DNA from: Pseudonocardiaceae bacterium
GTDB lineage: Bacteria; Actinomycetota; Actinomycetes; Mycobacteriales; Pseudonocardiaceae
DNA length: 6,122 nucleotides
Direction: 5' to 3'
Assembly (NCBI GenBank): GCA_025937115.1
Contig: JAICSB010000207.1
Coordinates: forward strand, 1 to 6,122
Below the pieces are notes generated by a model. That model was not told the DNA's origin and searched no databases. It worked only from the letters and a program-made list of their open reading frames with translations. Positions within the stretch are counted from its first letter, which is position 1; each line of letters begins with the position of its first letter. Shown one piece after another: positions 1-5,029 of the stretch. The translations under genes were made by a program, and so were the position numbers.

Positions 1-266
1 CACTGAACAGTGCCAAGTGGTTCGAGGATGTTCCGCGCTACATCGATCAACAGCCCACCACCCAATTCGCGTATTCGCTCTGGAAGCGACGCGGAAAATA
101 CTCGTTATGGCGCTATCAGCTCCACCTGGCCACTCAGATCGCGGCGCTACGGAGATTGCGCCAGTCGGTGGGTGCGGCGCGGCGTGAGATTCGCTCCCGT
201 CGACGGGTGAAGCTGGCCAATGCCCATGAGCGAGTCTCTGCCGCCATGTACGCGGGAAAGACCTGA
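1..266 (+). CDS. C-terminal part of an unidentified basic protein (5' end outside the window)
   Basis: The frame is open from the left edge (first full codon at 3) to a TGA at 264-266, giving 87 residues. I do not recognise the family. The visible part begins with an aromatic and charged stretch (AKWFEDVPRYIDQQ, about residues 4-17), continues with LWKRRGKYSLWRYQLHL (26-42), and ends in a long, very basic, probably helical tail (about 47-80, with RRLRQ, ARREIRSRRRVK). No membrane segment or catalytic motif is visible. The residue composition looks like a real protein, unlike the overlapping frame that starts at 10. The gene converges on the SCP2-like gene with only 6 bases between the two stop codons, so the transcripts probably overlap at their 3' ends. 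A C-terminus of a glycosyltransferase, sulfotransferase or metal-dependent hydrolase is possible, but nothing seen here decides it. Confidence 0.7.
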   Translation, partial: LNSAKWFEDVPRYIDQQPTTQFAYSLWKRRGKYSLWRYQLHLATQIAALRRLRQSVGAARREIRSRRRVKLANAHERVSAAMYAGKT

Positions 267-272
267 TCGGCA

Positions 273-743
273 TTACGCCGTGGGCATGTCGAAGATCTTC
301 GTCAGGTTGGCGGCGAAACCGATGTCGCCGTCTAACTTCACCTTCCCGGTGATGAACATCATCGTGGGCGAGCTGTTCCCGGAGACCAGCGCGAGAAACT
401 GGTCCGCCGACATCGTCAGCGTGACCCGCGGATCATGGGACGGTTCCTTGCTGGTCGAGCACTGCGGGGCCGAAGGACCGCGGGCCCCGGTGATCCAGGT
501 TTCGTACACGTCGTCGCCGTTCGGGCCGCCGGTGATCCGCCAGTGGATCGCGGAGTCCCGACCCGGCGCATTCTCCGGGCGGAACTGACCGGCCATCCGG
601 TTGAAGACCCCGTCCAGCACGGCGGCACGTCGCAGCGGATCATCGAGCACCGCATCAAGCTGCTCGGGCGAGGCGTATTTAATCAGTCTCGCGAACTCCT
701 TCGGGGACAGCTTTTGCGGATCGACGCTGTTGAGGTCCGCCAT
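273..743 (-). CDS. SCP2 sterol-binding domain protein
   Basis: This is a 156-residue protein of the sterol carrier protein 2 (SCP2) type. It has no signal peptide or membrane segment, so it is probably cytosolic. In this family the domain forms a hydrophobic pocket for lipids or acyl-CoA; the ligand here is unknown. An N-terminal helical region (about 8-55, KLSPKEFARLIKYASPEQLD) is followed by the SCP2 fold. That fold includes IHWRITGG (66-73), YETWITGARG (80-89), VTLTMSADQFLALVSG (107-122) and the typical closing strand-helix MFITGKVKLDGDIGFAANL (129-147). I chose the ATG at 743 because AGAGGAG (bases 749-755) lies 5 bases upstream and the sequence MADLNS reads naturally. The frame stays open to 806, but those extra 21 codons lie partly in the palindrome. 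It diverges from the glycosyltransferase across that palindrome, which probably controls it. Confidence 0.9.
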   Translation of the reverse strand: MADLNSVDPQKLSPKEFARLIKYASPEQLDAVLDDPLRRAAVLDGVFNRMAGQFRPENAPGRDSAIHWRITGGPNGDDVYETWITGARGPSAPQCSTSKEPSHDPRVTLTMSADQFLALVSGNSSPTMMFITGKVKLDGDIGFAANLTKIFDMPTA

Positions 744-748
744 CGTCG

Positions 749-755
749 CTCCTCT
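749..755 (-). promoter_or_regulatory. Ribosome binding site of the SCP2-like gene
   Basis: AGAGGAG on the minus strand, 5 bases before the ATG at 743. It decides against the longer reading frame that opens at 806. Confidence 0.75.
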
Positions 756-766
756 AGTAAGGTCAC

Positions 767-814
767 GCTCGTGAGTGGCAAACAGTGTTATAGCACTGTT
801 TGCCACTCACGAGC
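767..814. promoter_or_regulatory. 48-base near-perfect palindrome, probable operator between divergent genes
   Basis: Two 21-base arms (767-787 and 794-814) are exact reverse complements. They flank the centre TTATAG, and only the pair 788/793 breaks full symmetry. The core half-site reads GAGTGGCAAACAGTG. The AT-rich centre can act as a -10 element in either direction: TATAAC on the minus strand (792-787) would start the SCP2 transcript near 780, giving a leader of about 37 bases with a good ribosome binding site. The position between divergent genes and the two-fold symmetry fit the operator of a dimeric regulator such as TetR or GntR, possibly bound by two dimers. This function is inferred. 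No gene in the window is clearly the regulator. As RNA the sequence could also fold into a long hairpin, but it lies at gene starts, not ends. Confidence 0.75.
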
Positions 815-1847
815 GGCTGTCACCGTCGCAGTCCTGTCGTTCCGGCTCGGTGTGGCGGACGGCGTGTCGGTCGCAGCGGCGCACTGGGCCGCGGGGTTTC
901 GCCGGCTGGGCTGCCAAGTGCGTACTGTCGCGGGCGCCGGCACAGCGGATCATCTGGTGCCCGGGCTCGCCTTCGACGCTCGCCGCCCGGCGCGCTGCCG
1001 GGACATCGAAGCGGCGTTGCGCGGGGTCGACCTCGTCGTGGTGGAAAACGTCTGCTCATTGCCGATGAACCCGCCGGTGACCGAGGCGGTCGCCGACGCG
1101 CTGCACGGGCGACGAGCGGTGCTGCGTCACCACGATCTGCCGTGGGAGCGCGAGCGCTATGCGCACCTGCGCGGCTGGCCACCCGATCACACCAGCTGGC
1201 AGCACGTGGCGATCAGCCAGCACAGCGCCGCGGAGCTGGGTCGGCGCGGCATCGACGCGACCGCCGTGTACCACGGCTACGCCCGCATCCCGTGCCGCGG
1301 CAACCGCGCTGCTGGACGGGCCGCGGTGGGCGTCGCGCCGCACCAGCGGCTGCTGTTGCAACCCACCCGGGCGATCGCGCGCAAGAACGTCGCTGCCGGG
1401 ATCGCGCTGGCGCAAGCGCTTGACGCGGTCTACTGGCTGACCGGAGCGGCCGAGGAGGGCTACGGTCCGCAGCTGGCCGATCTGCTCGCCCGGGCGCAAT
1501 GCCCCGTACGGCGCGGGCTACCGGGCACGCTGCGGATGGCCGACGCCTACGCCGCCGCGGACGCGGTGGTACTGCCCTCGACGTGGGAAGGCTTCGGCCT
1601 GCCGCTGATCGAGTCCGCGCTGGCCGGGCGGCCACTGGCGGTGAGCGATTACCCGGTGGCGCGGGAGGTGGCGCGGCTGGGCTTCACCTGGTTCCCCGTC
1701 GACGATCCAGCTCCGCTCGCCGCCTGGTTCGCCGACCCAGACCCGACACTGCTGGCCCGCAACCGTGCCCTGGCCAAGCAGCACTTCGGTCCGGACGCGT
1801 TGACCAGCCGGCTGTCCGACACGCTGGTCCGCGCTGGGCTGCGGTAA
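771..1847 (+). CDS. GT-B fold glycosyltransferase (GT4/group 1 type)
   Basis: The product (358 residues from GTG 771) should transfer a sugar from a nucleotide-sugar donor to a cell-envelope acceptor at the cytosolic face; neither substrate can be named. The N-terminal Rossmann-like domain opens with VTVAVLSFRLGVADGVSV (17-34). HHDLPW (120-125) and VYHGY (167-171) follow, then the C-terminal donor domain with PTRAIARKNV (198-207), DAVVLPSTWEGFGLPLIE (264-281) and AGRPLAVSDYP (285-295). E273 and E281 form the E-x7-E motif of retaining GT4-like enzymes. The start is unclear: GTG 771 is the nearest usable in-frame start but lies inside the palindrome, and the natural N-terminus would be the GTC at 819. 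GTG 852 would remove the first beta-strand. TAAGGT (758-763) could serve a nearly leaderless transcript at 771. It heads a cluster, with 24 bases to the next gene. Confidence 0.88.
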   Translation: MSGKQCYSTVCHSRAAVTVAVLSFRLGVADGVSVAAAHWAAGFRRLGCQVRTVAGAGTADHLVPGLAFDARRPARCRDIEAALRGVDLVVVENVCSLPMNPPVTEAVADALHGRRAVLRHHDLPWERERYAHLRGWPPDHTSWQHVAISQHSAAELGRRGIDATAVYHGYARIPCRGNRAAGRAAVGVAPHQRLLLQPTRAIARKNVAAGIALAQALDAVYWLTGAAEEGYGPQLADLLARAQCPVRRGLPGTLRMADAYAAADAVVLPSTWEGFGLPLIESALAGRPLAVSDYPVAREVARLGFTWFPVDDPAPLAAWFADPDPTLLARNRALAKQHFGPDALTSRLSDTLVRAGLR

Positions 1848-1871
1848 CCGCGCACTCGCTAAGGTCCGACC

Positions 1872-2372
1872 ATGTCGATACTGGACGATCTGCTGATCAG
1901 GATGCTGCGTGGCCCGGTGCAGCGCCTGCTGGCCGAGGAACGCAACCGGTTCACCCACGGTGACAGCGAGGACCCGCTCTACCGTTACCGCTTGCACGGC
2001 GGGCGCGACCGGCTGCATATCGATCCCAGCGCGATCGTGAACAATGCGCTGTTCAACGTCTCTGGTGGCGAGATCACCATCGGCGAGTACGCCTTCTTCG
2101 GCCACGAGGTCGCGGTGCTCACCGGCACCCACGACATCACCAAGTTCGGCCGGGAGCGCCAGACCACCTTCCCCCGATCCGGGCGCGACGTGGTGATCGA
2201 GGAAGGCGTCTGGGTGGCCAGCCACGCGATGGTGCTCGGGCCGGTACGGATCGGCAAGCATGCGGTGGTCGCCGCCGGTTCCCTAGTGCTCGACGACGTC
2301 GCGCCCTACACCGTCGTCGCCGGGCGTCCCGCAAAGGTGATCAAGAAGATTACCGAGCCCGACCAGCGGTGA
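1872..2372 (+). CDS. Left-handed beta-helix O-acetyltransferase (hexapeptide repeat)
   Basis: This 166-residue protein belongs to the hexapeptide-repeat acyltransferases (maltose/galactoside acetyltransferase, NodL and sugar O-acetyltransferase types). These are trimeric, use acetyl-CoA and acetylate a sugar hydroxyl. A helical N-terminus (1-45) precedes imperfect hexapeptide turns: IDPSAIVNNALFNVSGGEITIGEYAFFG in two blocks (50-77), then VVIEEGVWVASHAMVLGPV (107-125), RIGKHAVVAAGSLVLDDV (126-143) and the usual closing AGRPAKVIKKI (150-160). H87 in the loop TGTHDI is the expected catalytic histidine. The ATG at 1872 has AAGG 7 bases upstream. The position between a glycosyltransferase and a methyltransferase suggests that it acetylates the same glycan, which is inference. 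The stop overlaps the start of the next gene by 4 bases. Confidence 0.92.
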   Translation: MSILDDLLIRMLRGPVQRLLAEERNRFTHGDSEDPLYRYRLHGGRDRLHIDPSAIVNNALFNVSGGEITIGEYAFFGHEVAVLTGTHDITKFGRERQTTFPRSGRDVVIEEGVWVASHAMVLGPVRIGKHAVVAAGSLVLDDVAPYTVVAGRPAKVIKKITEPDQR

Positions 2373-2884
2373 AAATCGAGATCGGTGCGGGCGAGAAGCC
2401 GCACCCCGACTACGACGTGCACGTCGACGTCCTCCCGCTACCCGACATCGAAGTGGTCAGCTGGATCGACCCGCTGCCGTTCGCGACCGCCTCGGTCGAC
2501 GGGTTACGGGCCAATCACGTGCTGGAGCATCAGAGCTACGAGCTGGTCGAACCGACGCTGCGCGAGTGGGCTCGGGTGATGCGGCCCGGCGCCGCGCTGG
2601 ATATCGGAGTACCGGACGCCCGGTTCGTCGCCGGGCAGTGGGTGCGAGGCGAGATCGACACCGCCGAGGCCAACTACTGGATTCTCGGTGGCCACTCCGA
2701 CCGGGCCGCTCATCAGGGTGCCGACGCGCGGGGTATCCCACGGTGGATCTGGAATGCTCACCACACCATGTTCGATGCCGAATCGCTGGGCGAGCTGGTC
2801 TCCCGCTGCGGGTTCACCGACCTCGACATCTTCACCTACGACATCCGCAACCTGCGCTGCTACGCACTGCGCGGTCCTGCGTGA
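2369..2884 (+). CDS. Small class I SAM-dependent methyltransferase
   Basis: This 171-residue methyltransferase is of the type found in glycan and glycolipid clusters. The glycine-rich SAM motif comes right at the N-terminus, IEIGAGEKPHPDYD (3-16), and VHVDVLP (17-23) provides the acidic residue after strand 2. DPLPFATASVDGLRANHVLEH (split across 34-54) is the typical motif following the SAM pocket, and LREWARVMRPGAALDIGVPD (64-83) is the post-II region with the RPGG-like turn. A WNAHHTMFD stretch (128-136) and a C-terminal strand pair, FTYDIRNLRCYAL, complete the fold. The GTG start overlaps the acetyltransferase stop (GTGA), which implies translational coupling. There is no convincing separate ribosome binding site. 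By context it probably O-methylates a sugar of the product made by the two upstream genes; N- or C-methylation cannot be excluded. Confidence 0.88.
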   Translation: MKIEIGAGEKPHPDYDVHVDVLPLPDIEVVSWIDPLPFATASVDGLRANHVLEHQSYELVEPTLREWARVMRPGAALDIGVPDARFVAGQWVRGEIDTAEANYWILGGHSDRAAHQGADARGIPRWIWNAHHTMFDAESLGELVSRCGFTDLDIFTYDIRNLRCYALRGPA

Positions 2885-2906
2885 TCGTGCTGCTGACCAC
2901 GATCAC
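2881..2906. terminator. Hairpin at the end of the glycan cluster
   Basis: GTGATCGTG (2881-2889) and CACGATCAC (2898-2906) are exact reverse complements with an 8-base loop. The left arm contains the methyltransferase stop codon. There is no T-tract, as is common in high-GC actinobacteria. A role in ending or stabilising the operon transcript is inferred from position. Confidence 0.45.
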
Positions 2907-3204
2907 CGACCCATCGCAATCCGCGCCGACATACGACGGTTGGACACCTCACCAAGTTCACCCTCGAGCGTGGCTCTGGCGATGGCGTTCACGCTCGTCG
3001 AGGCGCCCAAGACTCCTGGCGCGCGGCAACGCACCGCACGTGGTCGCGTGTCAACGGCAAGGCGTAGCGTTCTTTTCGTCCGCTCCCACACAGGCGTTTC
3101 GGCCTTCTGACCAGCTACGATGAGTGGCACAACGACGGCGACTGAGGCTTAAGTCGCCCGATTCGGCGCAGCGGATGGCGACGGTCCGCCGACACAGACC
3201 GGGA

Positions 3205-3242
3205 GTCCCTGCGCGAGCTTGCGCTCAGGAAGCCGCAGGGAC
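3205..3242. repeat. Inverted repeat able to form a 38-base hairpin
   Basis: GTCCCTGCG (3205-3213) and CGCAGGGAC (3234-3242) are exact reverse complements. Between them GAGC and GCTC (3215-3218 and 3223-3226) can form an inner stem with a 4-base loop. There is no T-tract and no adjacent intact gene end, so the role is unknown. Confidence 0.5.
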
Positions 3243-3289
3243 CGTTTCGCGCGCCCACAGACGCGGCGGTCCGAGACGCAGCCTCGCGA

Positions 3290-3305
3290 GATGATCTCGA
3301 TCATC
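3290..3305. repeat. Short palindrome GATGATC-TC-GATCATC
   Basis: Seven-base exact arms around two bases, just upstream of the globin relic. It overlaps a possible eroded start (ATGATCTCGATC, giving MISI). It may be an old regulatory site or chance. Confidence 0.3.
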
Positions 3306-3322
3306 GGCTGAGGGCTTGATCT

Positions 3323-3817
3323 CTGAGGGTCGGGCTGCGGTGCGTCCAGAAGTACGTACCGGCCGATCCGCTGCTGTCCCCGCTGTTCGCGCAGATGTCC
3401 CCGGATCATCCAGATCGGGTTGGAGTGGGGCTCCCGGCTGGCGATGGAGAACTCCCAAACCCAGTCCCGTCCGCCGGCCACCATGCCGGTGCCGCACTGG
3501 TGGTGGGTATGCAACGCACCCCCGAACTCACGGATCTCCGTGCTGGATCAGCAGGCAGAACCGTCCGAGGAGCCACTGGTGCTGCCCGGCCCGGGCGCGG
3601 GGGTCAGCTTCGCCGCGCACGTCAAGCCACTGTTCCAGGCCCGCGACCGGCAGTCGATGCGGTTCGCCTTCGACCTGTGGTCCTACCCGGATGTCGTCAA
3701 GCATGCCGACGTCATCCTCGACCAGGTCCGGGCCGGATCGATGCCGTGCGACAGCGTCTGGCCGACGGAGCACACCGAGGATTCGCCCGCTGGATCGACG
3801 GCGGCAAGAACCCGTAA
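3323..3817 (+). pseudogene. Decayed truncated globin with cytochrome-c-like C-terminal domain
   Basis: Three pieces in shifted frames together read as one known type of actinobacterial protein. Piece 1 (3323-3418) gives VQKYVPADPLLSPLFAQM then SPDHPDR, the first helices of a group II truncated globin. At about 3418-3420 the frame changes and the text jumps to LEWGSRLAMENSQ, the end of the globin fold, followed by MPVPHWWWVCNAPP. The F-helix region with the haem-binding histidine is absent. The same frame continues into VSFAAHVKPLFQARDRQSM, FAFDLWSYPDVVKHADVI and AGSMPCDSVWPTE. At about 3780 one base seems lost (GAG-GAT where GAG-GCA-TTC would be expected), and the other frame completes FARWIDGGKNP with TAA at 3815-3817. 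The N-terminus has no credible start, and TGA stops lie just upstream. The tail resembles a cytochrome c domain without CxxCH. The globin identity rests on recalled family patterns. Confidence 0.75.
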
Positions 3818-3840
3818 GCCGCTGGTGGGGTGCTGGGGCG

Positions 3841-3998
3841 GACCGCGGGGACACCGACCGGCTGGAGGCATTCAGCGACGGGGTGCTGGCCATCGCGATC
3901 ACCCTGCTGATCCTTGACGTCCGGGTCGACGTCGGGTCCTGCCGCTGCTCACCGTGCTGGTCAGCGTCGCGCTCGCGCTGATGTTCGCCCTCGGACAT
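3841..3998 (+). pseudogene. Fragment of a TMEM175-type potassium channel gene
   Basis: The frame from 3841 reads RGDTDRLEAFSDGVLAIAI then TLLILDVRV. This is the N-terminus and first membrane helix of bacterial TMEM175-family channels, including the RxxxFSD signature (RLEAFSD). The frame then fails at about 3937. A second hydrophobic stretch appears in another frame from 3939 (LPLLTVLVSVALALMFALGH), probably a later helix joined by an internal deletion. Intact bacterial members have about 200 residues and six helices, so most of the gene is gone. No start codon lies in frame between the globin relic stop (3817) and the motif; the nearby GTGs at 3825 and 3830 are in other frames. It begins just behind the globin relic, so both may once have been one operon that decayed together. 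Confidence 0.65.
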
Positions 3999-4058
3999 CC
4001 TTACGCCCCGCCTTCGCGCCGAGCGACGAGGCGGCCGAGCCCAGCTAGCGGCGGGTTG

Positions 4059-4940
4059 TCACGGAGTGGCCAGGAAACTCCGGAACCGGGCCGCCAGCCA
4101 CGGCTTGCGACCCCAGGCCATCAGCTGGCCCTTGGCGATCGCTGCCCACTGGCTCTGCCTCTGCCAGAACACCAGCAGGAACGCCACCGGGTCGGCCGAG
4201 AGATGGCAGTCCACCCGGCGCGCCGACGGGGTCTCGACCCGCAGCGTCCCGTCGTCGAAAACGAAATGGAGATGTAACCGGCTCCCACCGCGGATGCGCA
4301 CGTCGAAGGTGGCGTTCAGGCCGGCCGCAGTGTCGGCATTCGCCAGCATTCGGGAATCGGCACGCTGGATGAGCGGGATGAAGAATCGGTCCATCAACAG
4401 GACCGCATGGGCCGGGTTGATCCGCCAGGGTCGCCCGGCGGCGCGGGCGATGTCATAGCCGTGCACGACAGTCTCGTTGAGCAGGTGACAGGTGAACGCC
4501 GACAGAGGCAAGGTCGTGCCTTGGATCAGCCAGGGACGCAGCTCATCGGGAGACTGTCGCGCACAATCGACGAAGTACTGCTTCGCGCAGGCCTCGATCC
4601 GGTCAGCCAGCATGCTCAGGTGACGCTCCGGGTCGGCTCGCACCAACCGGGTGGTCACGTCGCCGAGATCGGCGATATCCCGGACCAGCGAGTCACCCGC
4701 CACCCCGGCCCGGTCTGGCAGCAGGTCGTATAAGACCGACCGGTCTCCTCGCGCCAGCCCGGGAATACCCAGCCAGCCCTGCGACAGGTGCATGGCGACC
4801 TCAGCGAGGTCCCACTGACCCACCGCGGGGGCGGCGCCCGGATCACGGATGGATCGCAACAAGGCTGTCACCCGACTCACCTCATCGCGCAAGGCATCCT
4901 GGCTGTGCTGCCAATCCAGTCTCGATGCGCTCATGACCAT
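4059..4940 (-). CDS. Mycothiol-dependent maleylpyruvate isomerase-family protein
   Basis: This 293-residue protein has the two-domain layout of the actinobacterial MDMPI family: an N-terminal DinB-like four-helix metal-binding domain (about 8-175) and a C-terminal SCP2-like domain (about 200-285). H51 in WDLAEVAMHLSQ and E156/H160 in NETVVHGYDIARAAGRPW give the His-Glu-His set that binds zinc in characterised members. Those enzymes use mycothiol as the thiol cofactor. Family members isomerise maleylpyruvate or act as mycothiol S-transferases. The substrate here is unknown, and no gentisate-pathway neighbour is present. The ATG at 4940 has AGGGAG 5 bases upstream; a second ATG at 4934 is less well spaced. 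It diverges from a TetR-family gene that probably represses it, which suggests an inducible detoxification or catabolic role. A consensus promoter lies at 5000-5028. Confidence 0.9.
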   Translation of the reverse strand: MVMSASRLDWQHSQDALRDEVSRVTALLRSIRDPGAAPAVGQWDLAEVAMHLSQGWLGIPGLARGDRSVLYDLLPDRAGVAGDSLVRDIADLGDVTTRLVRADPERHLSMLADRIEACAKQYFVDCARQSPDELRPWLIQGTTLPLSAFTCHLLNETVVHGYDIARAAGRPWRINPAHAVLLMDRFFIPLIQRADSRMLANADTAAGLNATFDVRIRGGSRLHLHFVFDDGTLRVETPSARRVDCHLSADPVAFLLVFWQRQSQWAAIAKGQLMAWGRKPWLAARFRSFLATP

Positions 4941-4945
4941 GGCGA

Positions 4946-4951
4946 CTCCCT
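4946..4951 (-). promoter_or_regulatory. Ribosome binding site of the MDMPI-family gene
   Basis: AGGGAG on the minus strand, 5 bases from the ATG at 4940. It favours that start over the ATG two codons further in. Confidence 0.65.
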
Positions 4952-4975
4952 GACCTGGCCGCCCCGAGTAGGCAG

Positions 4976-5021
4976 CGACTGATAACTAGCTATTCGTGGA
5001 CGGTAGTAATCGACTGATAAC
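4976..5021. repeat. Two exact direct repeats CGACTGATAAC, possible TetR sites
   Basis: The 11-base unit occurs at 4976-4986 and 5011-5021, 35 bases apart from start to start. The right copy lies between the -35 and -10 of the enzyme promoter and overlaps the -10 of the repressor gene. The left copy lies in the enzyme's leader. The left copy continues into an imperfect palindrome (ATA-CTAG-TAT core, 4981-4994), and the right copy lies in TAATC-N4-GATAA (5008-5021). The placement fits repressor binding that controls both genes, which is inference. Confidence 0.5.
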
Positions 5022-5028
5022 CTGTCAA
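5000..5028 (-). promoter_or_regulatory. Consensus promoter for the MDMPI-family gene
   Basis: On the minus strand TTGACA (5028-5023) is followed after exactly 17 bases by TACCGT (5005-5000), a TANNNT-type -10. The predicted start is near 4993, giving a leader of about 52 bases. The -35 shares base 5023 with the -10 of the opposite promoter. Confidence 0.65.
5018..5023 (+). promoter_or_regulatory. -10 element for a leaderless TetR transcript
   Basis: TAACCT fits the mycobacterial TANNNT -10. With its last base at -7, position +1 is 5030, the first base of the GTG start codon. No ribosome binding site precedes that GTG, so a leaderless message is likely. Confidence 0.6.
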
Positions 5029-5029
5029 G

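Larger units (their letters stand above)
2885..3322. other. Stretch without a recognisable gene
   Basis: No frame here reads as a convincing protein on either strand. The open frames are low-complexity, Arg/Ser-rich translations typical of shadow frames in GC-rich DNA, and none has a good ribosome binding site or motif. An ATG at 3120 opens a frame of only 10 codons (MSGTTTATEA, stop at 3150-3152), which looks like the first residues of a lost gene. Inverted repeats occur at 2881-2906, 3205-3242 and 3290-3305. The region leads directly into two gene relics, so it is probably decayed coding sequence or old intergenic DNA. Confidence 0.6.

Noticed and set aside
435..770. A longer glycosyltransferase frame reaching back to 435
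   Set aside because: It lies entirely antisense to the SCP2-like gene and reads as Arg/Gly-rich shadow text with no fold-like motifs.
744..806. A 21-codon N-terminal extension of the SCP2-like protein from the ATG at 806
   Set aside because: It begins inside the palindrome and has no ribosome binding site, whereas the ATG at 743 has an excellent one.
767..814. The palindrome as a factor-independent terminator or the end of a mobile element
   Set aside because: It sits at the starts of two divergent genes, has no T-tract, and has no flanking direct repeats or transposase.
1518..2261. A long minus-strand open frame of 247 codons
   Set aside because: It is antisense to two well-supported genes. 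The translation has no family motif, and such frames are common opposite GC-rich genes.
2903..3130. A minus-strand open frame of 75 codons in the gene-poor stretch
   Set aside because: It has no clear start signal and no motif. Its composition does not stand out from shadow frames, so it could not be supported without a homology search.
3149..3514. A minus-strand open frame of 121 codons across the globin relic
   Set aside because: No ribosome binding site or recognisable motif is present; the plus strand of the same DNA carries clear globin sequence.
4008..4034. CCGCCT/AGGCGG inverted repeat as terminator of the MDMPI-family gene
   Set aside because: The arms are only 6 bases with a 15-base loop in GC-rich DNA, so chance is likely.
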